Assembly (NCBI RefSeq): GCF_026341515.1
Contig: NZ_JAPEOK010000002.1
Location: 62,001 to 126,000 of the forward strand
Direction of reading: 5' to 3'
Origin: Streptomyces sp. NBC_00878
GTDB taxonomy: Bacteria; Actinomycetota; Actinomycetes; Streptomycetales; Streptomycetaceae
Length of the DNA stretch: 64,000 nt
Shown: piece after piece, positions 17,813 through 25,632 of the stretch
Layout of the letters: every line of letters begins with the position of its first letter
How positions within the stretch are numbered: position 1 is the first letter of the stretch
The notes under the pieces: generated by a model
What the model saw: the letters and a program-made list of their open reading frames with translations, nothing else
Databases searched by the model: none
What the model was told of the DNA's origin: nothing
Position numbers and translations under genes: made by a program

Positions 17813-19387
17813 CTACTCGGGTTCGGGCAGCCAGTGCAGGGCGAACCAGAGTTCCATGCGTACGCCGGGGTCATGCAGGTCGACGTCGAGGAGTTCGCCG
17901 ACCCGGGCCAAGCGGTGGCGCACGGTGTTGCGGTGGACGTGGAGGGCCGCGGCGGTGCGGTCCCAGCTGCCGTGCAGGGTCAGCCAGGTACGCAGGGTTT
18001 CGAGGAGGACCGGGGCGCCGGGGGAAGCGGCCCCGTCGAGCGGGGCGAAGCGGGTGCGGGCCAGGTCGCGGGCGTCGGCCGGGGGGACGAGCCCGTGGAC
18101 GGTGAGCGGGTCCCTGGTGTGCACGACGACGGGGACCTGGGCGGCGAGCGCGCGCTGGAGAGCGCGTTCGGCCTGGCGGTCGGCGTGCGACAGGTCCGAG
18201 GCCGGCGCGGGTGGGCTGAAACCGAGAACCCAGCCGAGGTCGGCGGCCTGCGCGGGGACTTCGGGGCGGGCGTCCGGAGCGCTGAGGACCAGGGCCTTGA
18301 GTTCGGAGCCCTCGACGTACAGGTAGGGGGTGCCCAGGGCAGTGCCCAGAGTGGCCAGTCGCGCCGGGTCGTCGCCCGGGTGCGATGCCGAAGCCGAGCC
18401 TGCGGACGTGTGCCGGCCGTGGACCACGATCCAGCAATGTTCGGCTGCCGCCGTGTCCGCGGGTGCGAGGGCGGGGGAGACGTCGGCCGGGGCGGCTCCG
18501 AGCATGAGCCGTACCAGTGCGCCGACGCTGTGGGTGTCGGTGCCCAGGGCGTGCCGGGGGCTGGTGAGCAGGGCCAGCAGAACGGTTGCCGTACTGGTGA
18601 TCTGGCGGTGGACCAGGGTCGGGACCGCGGTGGTGGCCTGGCCGAGGGCGAGCGCCATGGTGGTGCCGTCCGCTCCGGGCAGGGTGTGGACGGTGAGGTG
18701 GGTTCCGCCCTGGTGGTCGGCCGCGGCGGCCGGTGCGGACCGTCCGGCGGGGCCTGTGCGGACCCGGGCGGTGGTACGTACGGCGAGGTCACGGACGCGT
18801 CCCGGCGTGGGGGAGGCGGGTCGAGGACCGGCGCTGAACAGCTCGTTGCCCTCGGAGTCGTAGAGGACGGCCCAGGCGCCGGTGTGCGCGCTGAGCCGGT
18901 CGAGTACGGCCTGGAGCGCGTCCGGCCGGGCGGCGGCCGTGGCCAGCGCCGACTGCGCCCGGGAGATCTCCCGAAGCTCACGGTTGCGGGCCTCGGCGAT
19001 CGCGGCGTACGCGGCCTGCCCGACGGCCACGAACGGGGTGGCCGGCGGCAGTCGTAGGAGCGGGAGCCCGTGGCGGTCACAGGCGGCGACGAGCTCGGAC
19101 GGAACCTCGTCGTGCACCGGGGCGACACCGAACCCCAGCGCGCCGACTCCGGCGGCGACGACCCGGCGCACGTACGTGTCGATGCCGTCCGCGTCGAGCG
19201 GGAGACGCACTCCCGCGGTGAGAAGCAGCTCGCCGCCCACCAGATACGGCGTCGGGTCCTCGATCTCCGTGGTGCCGACCGTACTGACCCGGCGGTCCCC
19301 GGCAGGCCCCGCGACCTGGCGCAGCCCGAGAGCGGGATCGGCGAGCAGCACGCTCAGCGGCACGGACGGCTGCTCGGACTCGGTCAT
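17813..19387 (-). CDS. PucR-family transcriptional regulator
   Basis: This is a 524-residue regulator. The N-terminal PucR-type sensory domain (about residues 5-130) starts LSVLLADPALGLRQVAG and contains YLVGGELLLTAGVRL. A GGDEF-like middle region follows, and the C-terminus has the PucR helix-turn-helix (LRTWLTLHGSWDRTAAALHV followed by HRNTVRHRLARVGELL). Relatives control purine, urate, amine or organic-acid catabolism. It is divergent from a sodium:solute symporter and a class II aldolase, its likely targets, and a TCCAAT...ATTGGA palindrome lies between. The start ATG has GGGAGG nine bases upstream; an ATG three codons earlier overlaps that site. Confidence 0.9.
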   Translation of the reverse strand: MTESEQPSVPLSVLLADPALGLRQVAGPAGDRRVSTVGTTEIEDPTPYLVGGELLLTAGVRLPLDADGIDTYVRRVVAAGVGALGFGVAPVHDEVPSELVAACDRHGLPLLRLPPATPFVAVGQAAYAAIAEARNRELREISRAQSALATAAARPDALQAVLDRLSAHTGAWAVLYDSEGNELFSAGPRPASPTPGRVRDLAVRTTARVRTGPAGRSAPAAAADHQGGTHLTVHTLPGADGTTMALALGQATTAVPTLVHRQITSTATVLLALLTSPRHALGTDTHSVGALVRLMLGAAPADVSPALAPADTAAAEHCWIVVHGRHTSAGSASASHPGDDPARLATLGTALGTPYLYVEGSELKALVLSAPDARPEVPAQAADLGWVLGFSPPAPASDLSHADRQAERALQRALAAQVPVVVHTRDPLTVHGLVPPADARDLARTRFAPLDGAASPGAPVLLETLRTWLTLHGSWDRTAAALHVHRNTVRHRLARVGELLDVDLHDPGVRMELWFALHWLPEPE

Positions 19388-19459
19388 GAGGGACATCCTC
19401 CCGGTCCGCCGGCAGCACGCATGAACCTCGCGGGCATCACGCGTGCCCGGCCGGAATCA

Positions 19460-19483
19460 TCCAATGGGCGACTCCATATTGGA
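19460..19483. promoter_or_regulatory. Candidate operator TCCAAT-N12-ATTGGA between pucR-like and symporter genes
   Basis: Perfect six-base inverted repeats are spaced by 12 bp, so the half-sites are 18 bp centre to centre, in the divergent intergenic region. The position suits control of both directions by the PucR-type regulator. This is an inference; no binding site is known for this protein. Confidence 0.45.
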
Positions 19484-19633
19484 CAGAACCGCCACTTCGA
19501 CGCCAGCGCGTACGCGGATATCGTCATGCCACTCCCAGGGCACCCCCACTCCCCGGGCATCCCCGGCCCGGCCCCGCACCCGGTCGCCGACCTCTCCGCA
19601 TCTTCCCGATCTTCCCGCTCCCGGAGGACTCAG

Positions 19634-21130
19634 ATGACCGTCGACTACTTCGTCATGGCCGCATACCTGCTGGGCATCATCGGTGTCGGCTGGTGGGGCA
19701 AGAAACGTGCCGCGTCCAAGAGCGACTTCCTCGTCGCCGGAAGACGCCTGGGCCCGCTCATGTACACCGGCACGATGGCAGCCGTCGTCCTTGGCGGCGC
19801 CTCCACCATCGGCGGCGTACGCCTGGGCTACACCTACGGCATCTCCGGCGCCGCGATGGTCTTCGCCATCGGACTCGGACTGCTGGCCCTGAGCATCTTC
19901 TTCTCCGCCCGCATCGCCCGGCTCAAGGTCTACACCGTCGCCGAGATGCTCTCGCTGCGCTACGGCGACACCGCCGCCGTGATCTCCGGCGTCGTGATGT
20001 GGGTCTACACCCTCATGCTGGTCGTGACCTCCACGATCGCCTACGCCAGCGTCTTCGACGTCCTGTTCGACGTACCCAGCTGGGTCGCGGTGGTCATCGG
20101 CGGCACGATCGTCGTCGGCTACTCGGCGCTCGGCGGCATGTGGTCGATCACCCTCACCGACATGGTGCAGTTCGTCGTCAAGAGCCTCGGTGTGCTCGTC
20201 CTGCTGCTGCCCATCGCCGTGGTCAGGGCCGGCGGCTTCGGCGCCATGGCCGACAAACTGCCGGACGGCTATCTCTCCCCGACGTCCATCGGCGGTCAGA
20301 CCATCGTCACCTTCGTCCTGATCTACACCTTCGGCATGCTCATCGGGCAGGACATCTGGCAGCGGGTCTTCACCGCCCGCTCCGACCGGGTCGCCGCCTG
20401 GGGCGGCACCGTCGCCGGCGTCTACTGCCTGGTCTACGCTCTGGCCGGAGCCGTCATCGGCATGGCCACCAAGAGCCTCTACCCCAGCCTCGCCGCCGCC
20501 GACCAGGCGTTCGCCACGATCGTCCAACATGCCTTGCCCACCGGTGTCAGGGGCCTGGTCCTGGCCGCCGCCCTCTCCGCGATGATGTCCACAGCGAGCG
20601 GCGCCCTGATCGCCTCCGCCACCGTCGCCAACAACGACATCTGGGCCCGGCTGCGCCACCGCACCCGCTCCGCCGCCACCGGCTCGGAGAACCCGCGGGA
20701 CGGTGACGGGGCCGCCGACGAGATCGGGGACGAGATCGGCTCCAACCGGCTCGCCATCGTCGTCCTCGGGGTGGCCTCCATGGCCATCGCCTGTGTCCTC
20801 GGCGACGTCATCGAAGCCCTCACCGTCGCCTACAACCTGCTCGTCGGCGGCCTCCTCGTGCCCATCCTCGGCGGCCTCCTCTGGAAGCGCGGAAACCTGC
20901 CGGGCGCCATGGCCTCGATGATCGCGGGCGGCACCACGGTGGTCGTCTTCATGGTGACCGACGGCCTCCTCGCCAACGAGCCGATCTACTACGGCCTGCT
21001 CGCCGGGCTCGTCGCCTACCTGGCCGTCAGCCTGCTGACCGAGCCGACCGAGCAAGTCGTCGTCGAGGCGTGGCGCCGCCGTCTGGCGGGCGAACCGGCC
21101 CCCGCCACACCGGAGTTCAGCGCGGCCTGA
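19634..21130 (+). CDS. Sodium:solute symporter (SSS family)
   Basis: This is a 498-residue polytopic membrane protein of the sodium:solute symporter family, with 12-13 hydrophobic helices starting MTVDYFVMAAYLLGIIGVGW. Family marks include FLVAGRRLGPLMYTGTMAA near the start, GGASTIGG, and SAMMSTASGALIASATVANN in the eighth-ninth helix region. It should import an organic solute with Na+. The start follows GGAGGA at five bases; a longer frame to the left covers the divergent promoter and is not used. The adjacent PucR regulator and the downstream aldolase suggest an organic acid, ureide or sugar-derived substrate. Confidence 0.9.
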   Translation: MTVDYFVMAAYLLGIIGVGWWGKKRAASKSDFLVAGRRLGPLMYTGTMAAVVLGGASTIGGVRLGYTYGISGAAMVFAIGLGLLALSIFFSARIARLKVYTVAEMLSLRYGDTAAVISGVVMWVYTLMLVVTSTIAYASVFDVLFDVPSWVAVVIGGTIVVGYSALGGMWSITLTDMVQFVVKSLGVLVLLLPIAVVRAGGFGAMADKLPDGYLSPTSIGGQTIVTFVLIYTFGMLIGQDIWQRVFTARSDRVAAWGGTVAGVYCLVYALAGAVIGMATKSLYPSLAAADQAFATIVQHALPTGVRGLVLAAALSAMMSTASGALIASATVANNDIWARLRHRTRSAATGSENPRDGDGAADEIGDEIGSNRLAIVVLGVASMAIACVLGDVIEALTVAYNLLVGGLLVPILGGLLWKRGNLPGAMASMIAGGTTVVVFMVTDGLLANEPIYYGLLAGLVAYLAVSLLTEPTEQVVVEAWRRRLAGEPAPATPEFSAA

Positions 21131-21224
21131 CCAGACCCGCAGTGTCCGACGTGCCCCGGGCGACCGGCCCGGGGCACGCACTCATCCCCCGACTCCCGGC
21201 CCCACGCCGGCAGGAGAGCCACTG

Positions 21225-22037
21225 ATGACCGAGCTGTCCCTGCGCCCCGACCGCACCGTCGGCCCGATCGCCTCCGACGCCGCCGACGCATCCGACGAGG
21301 AACTGCGTCTGCGTCGCGAACTGGCCGCGGTCTACCGTCTCGTGGCGCACTTCAGGATGACCGACCTGATCTTCACGCACATCTCCGTCCGCCTTCCCGG
21401 CCCGGAGCACCACTTCCTGATCAACCCCTACGGCCTGCTCTTCGAGGAGATCACCGCGTCGAACCTCGTCAAGATCGACCCGACCGGCCACGCCGTCGAG
21501 GAATCCCCCCACCCGGTCAACCCCGCCGGCTTCGTCATCCATGGCGCGATCCACGCCGCCCGGTCCGACGCCCGCTGCGTCCTGCACACGCACACCAGGG
21601 CCGGCTGCGCCGTCGCGGCCCAGGAACACGGCCTGCTCCCGCTCAACCAGATCTCCATGGAGTTCTACGGCAGGCTCGGCTACCACGACTACGAGGGCGT
21701 CGCCCTCAACCTCGCCGAACAGCAGCGCCTGGTCGCCGACCTCGGCGATCACCCCGCGATGATCCTGCGCAATCACGGCCTGCTCACGGTCGGCGAGACC
21801 CCCGCCCAGGCGTTCCTGCGCATGTACTACCTGGACAAGGCCTGCGAGATCCAGACCGCGGCCACCGCCGCGGGCGCCGGGCTCGTCATCCCCGGCCCCG
21901 ACGTCTGTGAACTCACCGCGCGTCAACTCGCGGGCGAGGACGAAAGCTCGGACCTCCAGGACGACAAGGCGTACGACCTCGCATGGTCGGCACTGCTCCG
22001 CCTGGTCGAGCGCATCGCCCCCGACTACAAGGACTGA
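21225..22037 (+). CDS. Class II aldolase/adducin-domain protein
   Basis: This 270-residue protein has the class II aldolase (fuculose-1-phosphate aldolase/adducin) fold. The zinc ligands are in HTHTRAG and the second histidine site in ILRNHGLLTVGET. THISVRLPGPEHHFLINPYG is the N-terminal phosphate or substrate region. Relatives cleave sugar phosphates or decarboxylate acids, and many of this long actinobacterial type are uncharacterised. It starts 94 bp after the symporter with a clear AGGAGAG site and is probably co-transcribed. Together with the PucR regulator the set resembles a small uptake-and-degradation unit. Confidence 0.88.
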   Translation: MTELSLRPDRTVGPIASDAADASDEELRLRRELAAVYRLVAHFRMTDLIFTHISVRLPGPEHHFLINPYGLLFEEITASNLVKIDPTGHAVEESPHPVNPAGFVIHGAIHAARSDARCVLHTHTRAGCAVAAQEHGLLPLNQISMEFYGRLGYHDYEGVALNLAEQQRLVADLGDHPAMILRNHGLLTVGETPAQAFLRMYYLDKACEIQTAATAAGAGLVIPGPDVCELTARQLAGEDESSDLQDDKAYDLAWSALLRLVERIAPDYKD

Positions 22038-22089
22038 CCCGACCGCGACCACCTCTGGGACCCCGGCCCGCACGGACCGGCCGCGGATG

Positions 22090-22458
22090 TCACCCGTGGC
22101 TGGTGTCGATGACGCAGAAACGGTTCCCGTCGGGATCGGCCAGCACGACGAAGTCGGGATCCTCCGGATACAGGTCCCAGTCGACGGTCCGGGCACCGAG
22201 GGACAGCAACCGCTCGACCTCGGCGGCCTGATCCGCCGCGTCCCCGGCGTAGAGGTCGAGATGGACCCGCGGGTGCTCCTGCACCGGAGTCTCACTCAGG
22301 TTGAGCGCCAGTTGGGGACCGGTGCCTCGCGCGGGCACCAGCACCACCCAGTCGTCCTCCACCTTGTCGCGTGGGACGTACCCGAGAGCCTCCGTCCAGA
22401 ACGTGGTCGCACGCCGCACATCCGACACACCCAGTACAACGGATCCGATCCTCAGCAT
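22090..22458 (-). CDS. VOC-family (glyoxalase/bleomycin-resistance) protein
   Basis: This is a 122-residue vicinal-oxygen-chelate protein: MLRIGSVVLGVSDVRRATTF at the N-terminus, WVVLVPARG in the middle, and VVLADPDGNRFCVID near the end, with RVHLDLYA as the second-half start. Members bind metals and act as lyases, dioxygenases or drug-binding proteins; the activity here is unknown. The chosen Met matches the family length; a longer frame adds 24 poorly supported residues. It converges on the aldolase gene and lies back to back with the sigma-factor promoter region. Confidence 0.87.
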   Translation of the reverse strand: MLRIGSVVLGVSDVRRATTFWTEALGYVPRDKVEDDWVVLVPARGTGPQLALNLSETPVQEHPRVHLDLYAGDAADQAAEVERLLSLGARTVDWDLYPEDPDFVVLADPDGNRFCVIDTSHG

Positions 22459-22597
22459 GTGCCGATTGAAGCAGACGGCCCCCGTCGGAAAGGGCCTCTG
22501 CGCCATCCCGGTGTGAATTCGCATTCCCATGGTTCGTCACGATGTGCGACCGGCTGAATTTCTGGAGTCATGATGGCGTGTCGGTATTCGGGGAATC

Positions 22598-22623
22598 GTT
22601 TGGAGATGTCCGAGTGAGGGAAA
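22598..22623 (+). promoter_or_regulatory. Candidate SigB-type promoter for the sigma-factor gene
   Basis: GTTTG (22598-22602) and GGGAAA (22618-22623) are spaced by 15 bp, close to the GnnTn-N14-16-GGGTAc pattern of SigB-type sigma factors. It lies about 140 bp upstream of the sigma-factor start in a gene-free stretch (22459-22764) and would allow autoregulation. Nothing else was recognised in that stretch. Confidence 0.45.
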
Positions 22624-22764
22624 TGAATTCAATAGTGCTTCGGACAGGAGGCACGTCCGTGGGAGCTGGTTCGCCAGATCGCGGGTGTGTCCTGATCGGT
22701 TCGCGCGCGCGCACTCCCATGGTGACTGTCCCGTCAGCCCCCTCTGAGGGAGGTGCGACGCACC

Positions 22765-23697
22765 ATGCGAACCACCGTCGGAACGAAGCAGCGTCCGCAC
22801 GACGACACCCCCGACTCGGCCGCGGCCTTCGAACGCCTCGCCGCCCTGCCCGACGGCCCCGAGCGTCAAGCCCTGCGTGACGAACTGGTCCGGGCCTGGC
22901 TGCCCATGGCGAACCGCATAGCCCTGCGGTACCGGGGGCGCGGCGAGTCCGTCGAGGATCTCGGCCAGGTCGCGGCCCTCGGCCTCGTCAAGGCCGTCGA
23001 CCGCTACGACCCCGAGCGCCGCAACGCCTTCGAGAGCTATGCCATCCCGACCATCACCGGCGAGATCAAACGCCACTTCCGCGACCACATGTGGGTCCTC
23101 CACGTGCCGCGGCGCGTCCAGGACCTGCGCAACCGGGTCCGCGCCGCGGTGAAGGAGCTGTCCCAGACGGCGCCGGGCCACAGCCCCACCGTCGCCGAGA
23201 TCGCCGCGTACGCGCGGATGAGCGAGGACGACGTACGGGCCGGATTCGAGGCCCTCGACAGCTTCACCGCCCTCTCCCTGGACGCCGAACTCCCGGGCAG
23301 CGACGACGGATACGCGCTCGGGGACGCCCTCGGGGAGTCCGATTCCGGGTTCGACCTCGTCGTCGACCGGGAGGCCGTGAAGCCCTGTCTCGCGGCGCTG
23401 CCCGAACGCGAGCGAACCATCCTCTACCTGCGCTTCTTCCGGGGCATGACCCAGACGTGCATCGCGCAGCAACTGGGTATCTCGCAGATGCATGTCTCCC
23501 GGCTGCTCAGCGGCTGCTGCGCCAGGGTGCGCGATGAAGCCCTCGCGGAGGGCGAGGTCGACGACGAAGGCCGTGACTCAACCGCCCGTCACGGGTCGTC
23601 CCGGGCCGGGCGGCTGAGTGGCGAGCTCACTGCCGAACCCTCCCGGGAGCGGTTTGCCAGTGGACTGCCACTGTTCGAACTAACCAGTCCGGGCTGA
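22765..23697 (+). CDS. RNA polymerase sigma factor, SigB/SigF/SigG family
   Basis: This is a 310-residue alternative sigma factor of the general-stress/sporulation group. Region 2 is clear (LVRAWLPMANRIALRYRGRG, then VEDLGQVAALGLVKAVDRYD and SYAIPTITGEIKRHFRDH), as is region 3 (VPRRVQDLRNRVRAAVKELS). Region 4 reads LPERERTILYLRFFRGMTQT followed by IAQQLGISQMHVSRLLS. An extra tail of about 55 polar residues follows. The ATG at 22765 follows GGGAGG by 11 bases; a GTG four codons earlier overlaps that site. No anti-sigma gene is adjacent. The next genes (ANTAR protein and CsbD) look like stress partners. Confidence 0.93.
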   Translation: MRTTVGTKQRPHDDTPDSAAAFERLAALPDGPERQALRDELVRAWLPMANRIALRYRGRGESVEDLGQVAALGLVKAVDRYDPERRNAFESYAIPTITGEIKRHFRDHMWVLHVPRRVQDLRNRVRAAVKELSQTAPGHSPTVAEIAAYARMSEDDVRAGFEALDSFTALSLDAELPGSDDGYALGDALGESDSGFDLVVDREAVKPCLAALPERERTILYLRFFRGMTQTCIAQQLGISQMHVSRLLSGCCARVRDEALAEGEVDDEGRDSTARHGSSRAGRLSGELTAEPSRERFASGLPLFELTSPG

Positions 23698-23708
23698 ACA
23701 AAACACCC

Positions 23709-24104
23709 TCAACACGACGGCGGAGAATCATCCGGCAGTGAGGTGGGTCCAAATCGGTCGAGAGCGTCTTCCAAAGCGGTCCGGATATCCGGCGGGAGAT
23801 CGCCCTTATGTCCCCAGACGAGGATCATCTCCGCGACATTCCGCAGTTTGATGTTGGTGTGCTGGGACACTTCCCGCAGCACCGCCCACCCCTGGCCGGG
23901 TGTCACCCGGCCGAGCGCCACCATCATGCCGATCGCCTGGTCCACGACGGCGTGAGAGGTCACGGCCTCCTTCAACTGGCCGATCTCCTCCTGCAGTTCG
24001 ACGATCCGGGGCGTGTCCTCGTGGAGTACGTCCTCGTGGGGCGCGGCCCGGTCCGGCGGGCCGGCACCCGGCTCGTCGGCTTCCGCACCGGCATCTGGGC
24101 TCAT
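23709..24104 (-). CDS. ANTAR-domain RNA-binding regulator
   Basis: This 131-residue protein consists of an acidic N-terminus, a short coiled region (RIVELQEEIGQLKEAVTS) and a C-terminal ANTAR domain (VVDQAIGMMVALGRVTPGQG followed by WAVLREVSQHTNIKLRNVAE). ANTAR proteins bind paired hexanucleotide RNA hairpins and act as antiterminators. No receiver or GAF domain is attached, so the sensor must be separate or the coil mediates pairing. The start at MSPDAG was chosen because upstream sequence looks non-coding. It converges with the sigma-factor gene, 11 bp apart. Confidence 0.85.
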   Translation of the reverse strand: MSPDAGAEADEPGAGPPDRAAPHEDVLHEDTPRIVELQEEIGQLKEAVTSHAVVDQAIGMMVALGRVTPGQGWAVLREVSQHTNIKLRNVAEMILVWGHKGDLPPDIRTALEDALDRFGPTSLPDDSPPSC

Positions 24105-24181
24105 TCGTCCATCGTCGCCACTCGACCGGGTGAATGCCAGCGTGACCGTGACGCGCATCCGCATGGCTGCACAGGGTGGTG

Positions 24182-24207
24182 GATTGCTCACGGATTGCGA
24201 AGGGTGG
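24182..24207 (+). promoter_or_regulatory. Candidate SigB-type promoter for csbD
   Basis: GATTG (24182-24186) and GGGTGG (24202-24207) are separated by 15 bp, a fair match to GnnTn-N14-16-GGGTAc. It is about 55 bp upstream of the CsbD-like gene, a class that is SigB-dependent in Bacillus. Confidence 0.45.
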
Positions 24208-24262
24208 GTGTCGGGCGCAGGGTGGAAACGCCAGTCCAACCCCCATCGAAGGACGGAAAACC

Positions 24263-24436
24263 ATGGGTAAGTCAAAGGGCAAGGCCAAGCAGATGAAGGG
24301 CAAGATGAAGGAGACCACCGGCAAGGCCATGGGCGATGTGCCCATGGAGAACGAGGGCCGGGGCGAACAGATGACGGGCAGGGCCCAGGAACTCGCCGCG
24401 AAGACCGCCGAGCGCGTCAAGAAATCCGGCCGGTAG
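24263..24436 (+). CDS. CsbD-like general stress protein
   Basis: This 57-residue, Lys-rich hydrophilic protein follows the CsbD pattern (MGKSKGKAKQMKGKMKETTG, then GRAQELAAKTAERVKK). CsbD family members are small bacterial stress proteins of unknown mechanism; in Bacillus subtilis csbD belongs to the SigB regulon. The ATG follows GAAGGACGGA. A sigma gene and an ANTAR gene stand just upstream, and a SigB-like promoter precedes this gene. A weak hairpin (GGGCT/AGCCC) near 24484 may end the transcript. Confidence 0.85.
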   Translation: MGKSKGKAKQMKGKMKETTGKAMGDVPMENEGRGEQMTGRAQELAAKTAERVKKSGR

Positions 24437-24542
24437 TCCGGGCTCCGGCCCACACGCGTGTACGCCCCCGGACGGTCGCACTGGGCTTTTGGCCCTGAGC
24501 CCGGCGGGGGCGTCCCGTGTCCCACGCCCATGTTCAGCCCGC

Positions 24543-25544
24543 TCAGAGGGTGCCGGGGCGGACCAGGCCGGTCCTTTTGACTCCGCTCAGGATGGGGGTG
24601 ACCTCCATGGTGGAGATGTGGGGGAGGGCGCCGATGTCGTCGCTCAGGAAGTGGTAGAGCGCGTTGAGGTCGGCGGCGGCGACGGCCACGAGGAGGTTCG
24701 CCGAGCCGGTGGTGGCGGAGGCGAAGCGGACCTGTGGGTGGCGGCTGAGTTGCCGGCCCGTCTCCTCCAGACCGCCGGGCGCGACGGTGATCCACAGCAG
24801 CGCCTCGCTGCGGATGCCCAGCCGCGCGAGGTCGACTTCGGTCGCGAGTCTGACGACCTGGTCGCCGACCAGCGTCTCCAGTCGTCGACGAGCGGTGACG
24901 GGCGTGGTGCCGGCGCGGCGGGCGAGGTCGGCGTAGGAGGCTCGTCCGTCCTCGGCCAGAGCGGTGATCAGCGCGTGGTCGACGGGCAGGAGAGCCGAGC
25001 GGACGGCCGGGGCGGATGTGTCCGGCCGCAGGCTGGTCAGCTCGGCTTCCGTCAGCAGGCCGCCGCTCCAGTCGAAGGCCGCCGGGAAGACCCGCAGGAG
25101 GACGTGAGAGGTCCACGACCGGACCGCGGGCGTGGCGGGAAGATCGCGCAGCAGCAGCGAGTTGCGCGCGTCCGGCCCGTCCAGGAACAGGATGGTGCAG
25201 ATTTCGTCGCCGCCGCCGAGGACGTCCACCCAGATCGTGTCGGCGCGACGGGCCAGAGTGGCGGCGATGGCGCTGATCTGGTGGGGACGGCATCGGATGC
25301 GCAGGGCCAGCGGAATCAGATCGGGGAACCACACGGGATTGCGTACGGCGGTGGCGCGCAGCGTCCTGTCGTGGAACAGCGGTGCCGCGCGACGCACCAC
25401 GGTGCGCTCCGAGATGCCCAGTACACGTCCTACCGTGCGCCAAGAAGCCCGCGGGGAAGCCAGCATCGCGGCCGCGATCCGACGGTCTGTTTCATTCAAG
25501 AGATGGCTTGCTTTCGCCGTATTTCTGGATAGCTTGTCCGTCAT
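24543..25544 (-). CDS. Lrp/AsnC-family regulator with duplicated domains
   Basis: This 333-residue protein is about twice the usual Lrp length. It contains two helix-turn-helix segments (LNETDRRIAAAMLASPRASW followed by RTVGRVLGISERTVVRR, and LITALAEDGRASYADLARRA followed by GTTPVTARRRL). Each is followed by a RAM-type effector region (one has HISTMEVTPILSG near the end). Such tandem AsnC proteins are common in Streptomyces. The start at 25544 places the first helix at the normal position; a longer frame runs antisense to the esterase. It is divergent from the carboxylesterase 88 bp away and may control it. Confidence 0.87.
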   Translation of the reverse strand: MTDKLSRNTAKASHLLNETDRRIAAAMLASPRASWRTVGRVLGISERTVVRRAAPLFHDRTLRATAVRNPVWFPDLIPLALRIRCRPHQISAIAATLARRADTIWVDVLGGGDEICTILFLDGPDARNSLLLRDLPATPAVRSWTSHVLLRVFPAAFDWSGGLLTEAELTSLRPDTSAPAVRSALLPVDHALITALAEDGRASYADLARRAGTTPVTARRRLETLVGDQVVRLATEVDLARLGIRSEALLWITVAPGGLEETGRQLSRHPQVRFASATTGSANLLVAVAAADLNALYHFLSDDIGALPHISTMEVTPILSGVKRTGLVRPGTL

Positions 25545-25632
25545 TCGCGCCTCCAGCCCATCCTTCTGGCCCAGATCGATGCTCCCGGATAGAAATACCT
25601 CGGAGCAACCGGGACAAGAAGAGGTGAGGACG

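Noticed and set aside
24440..24542. Terminator after csbD
   Set aside because: Only a weak GGGCT/AGCCC stem is visible, so it was mentioned in the gene entry rather than listed.
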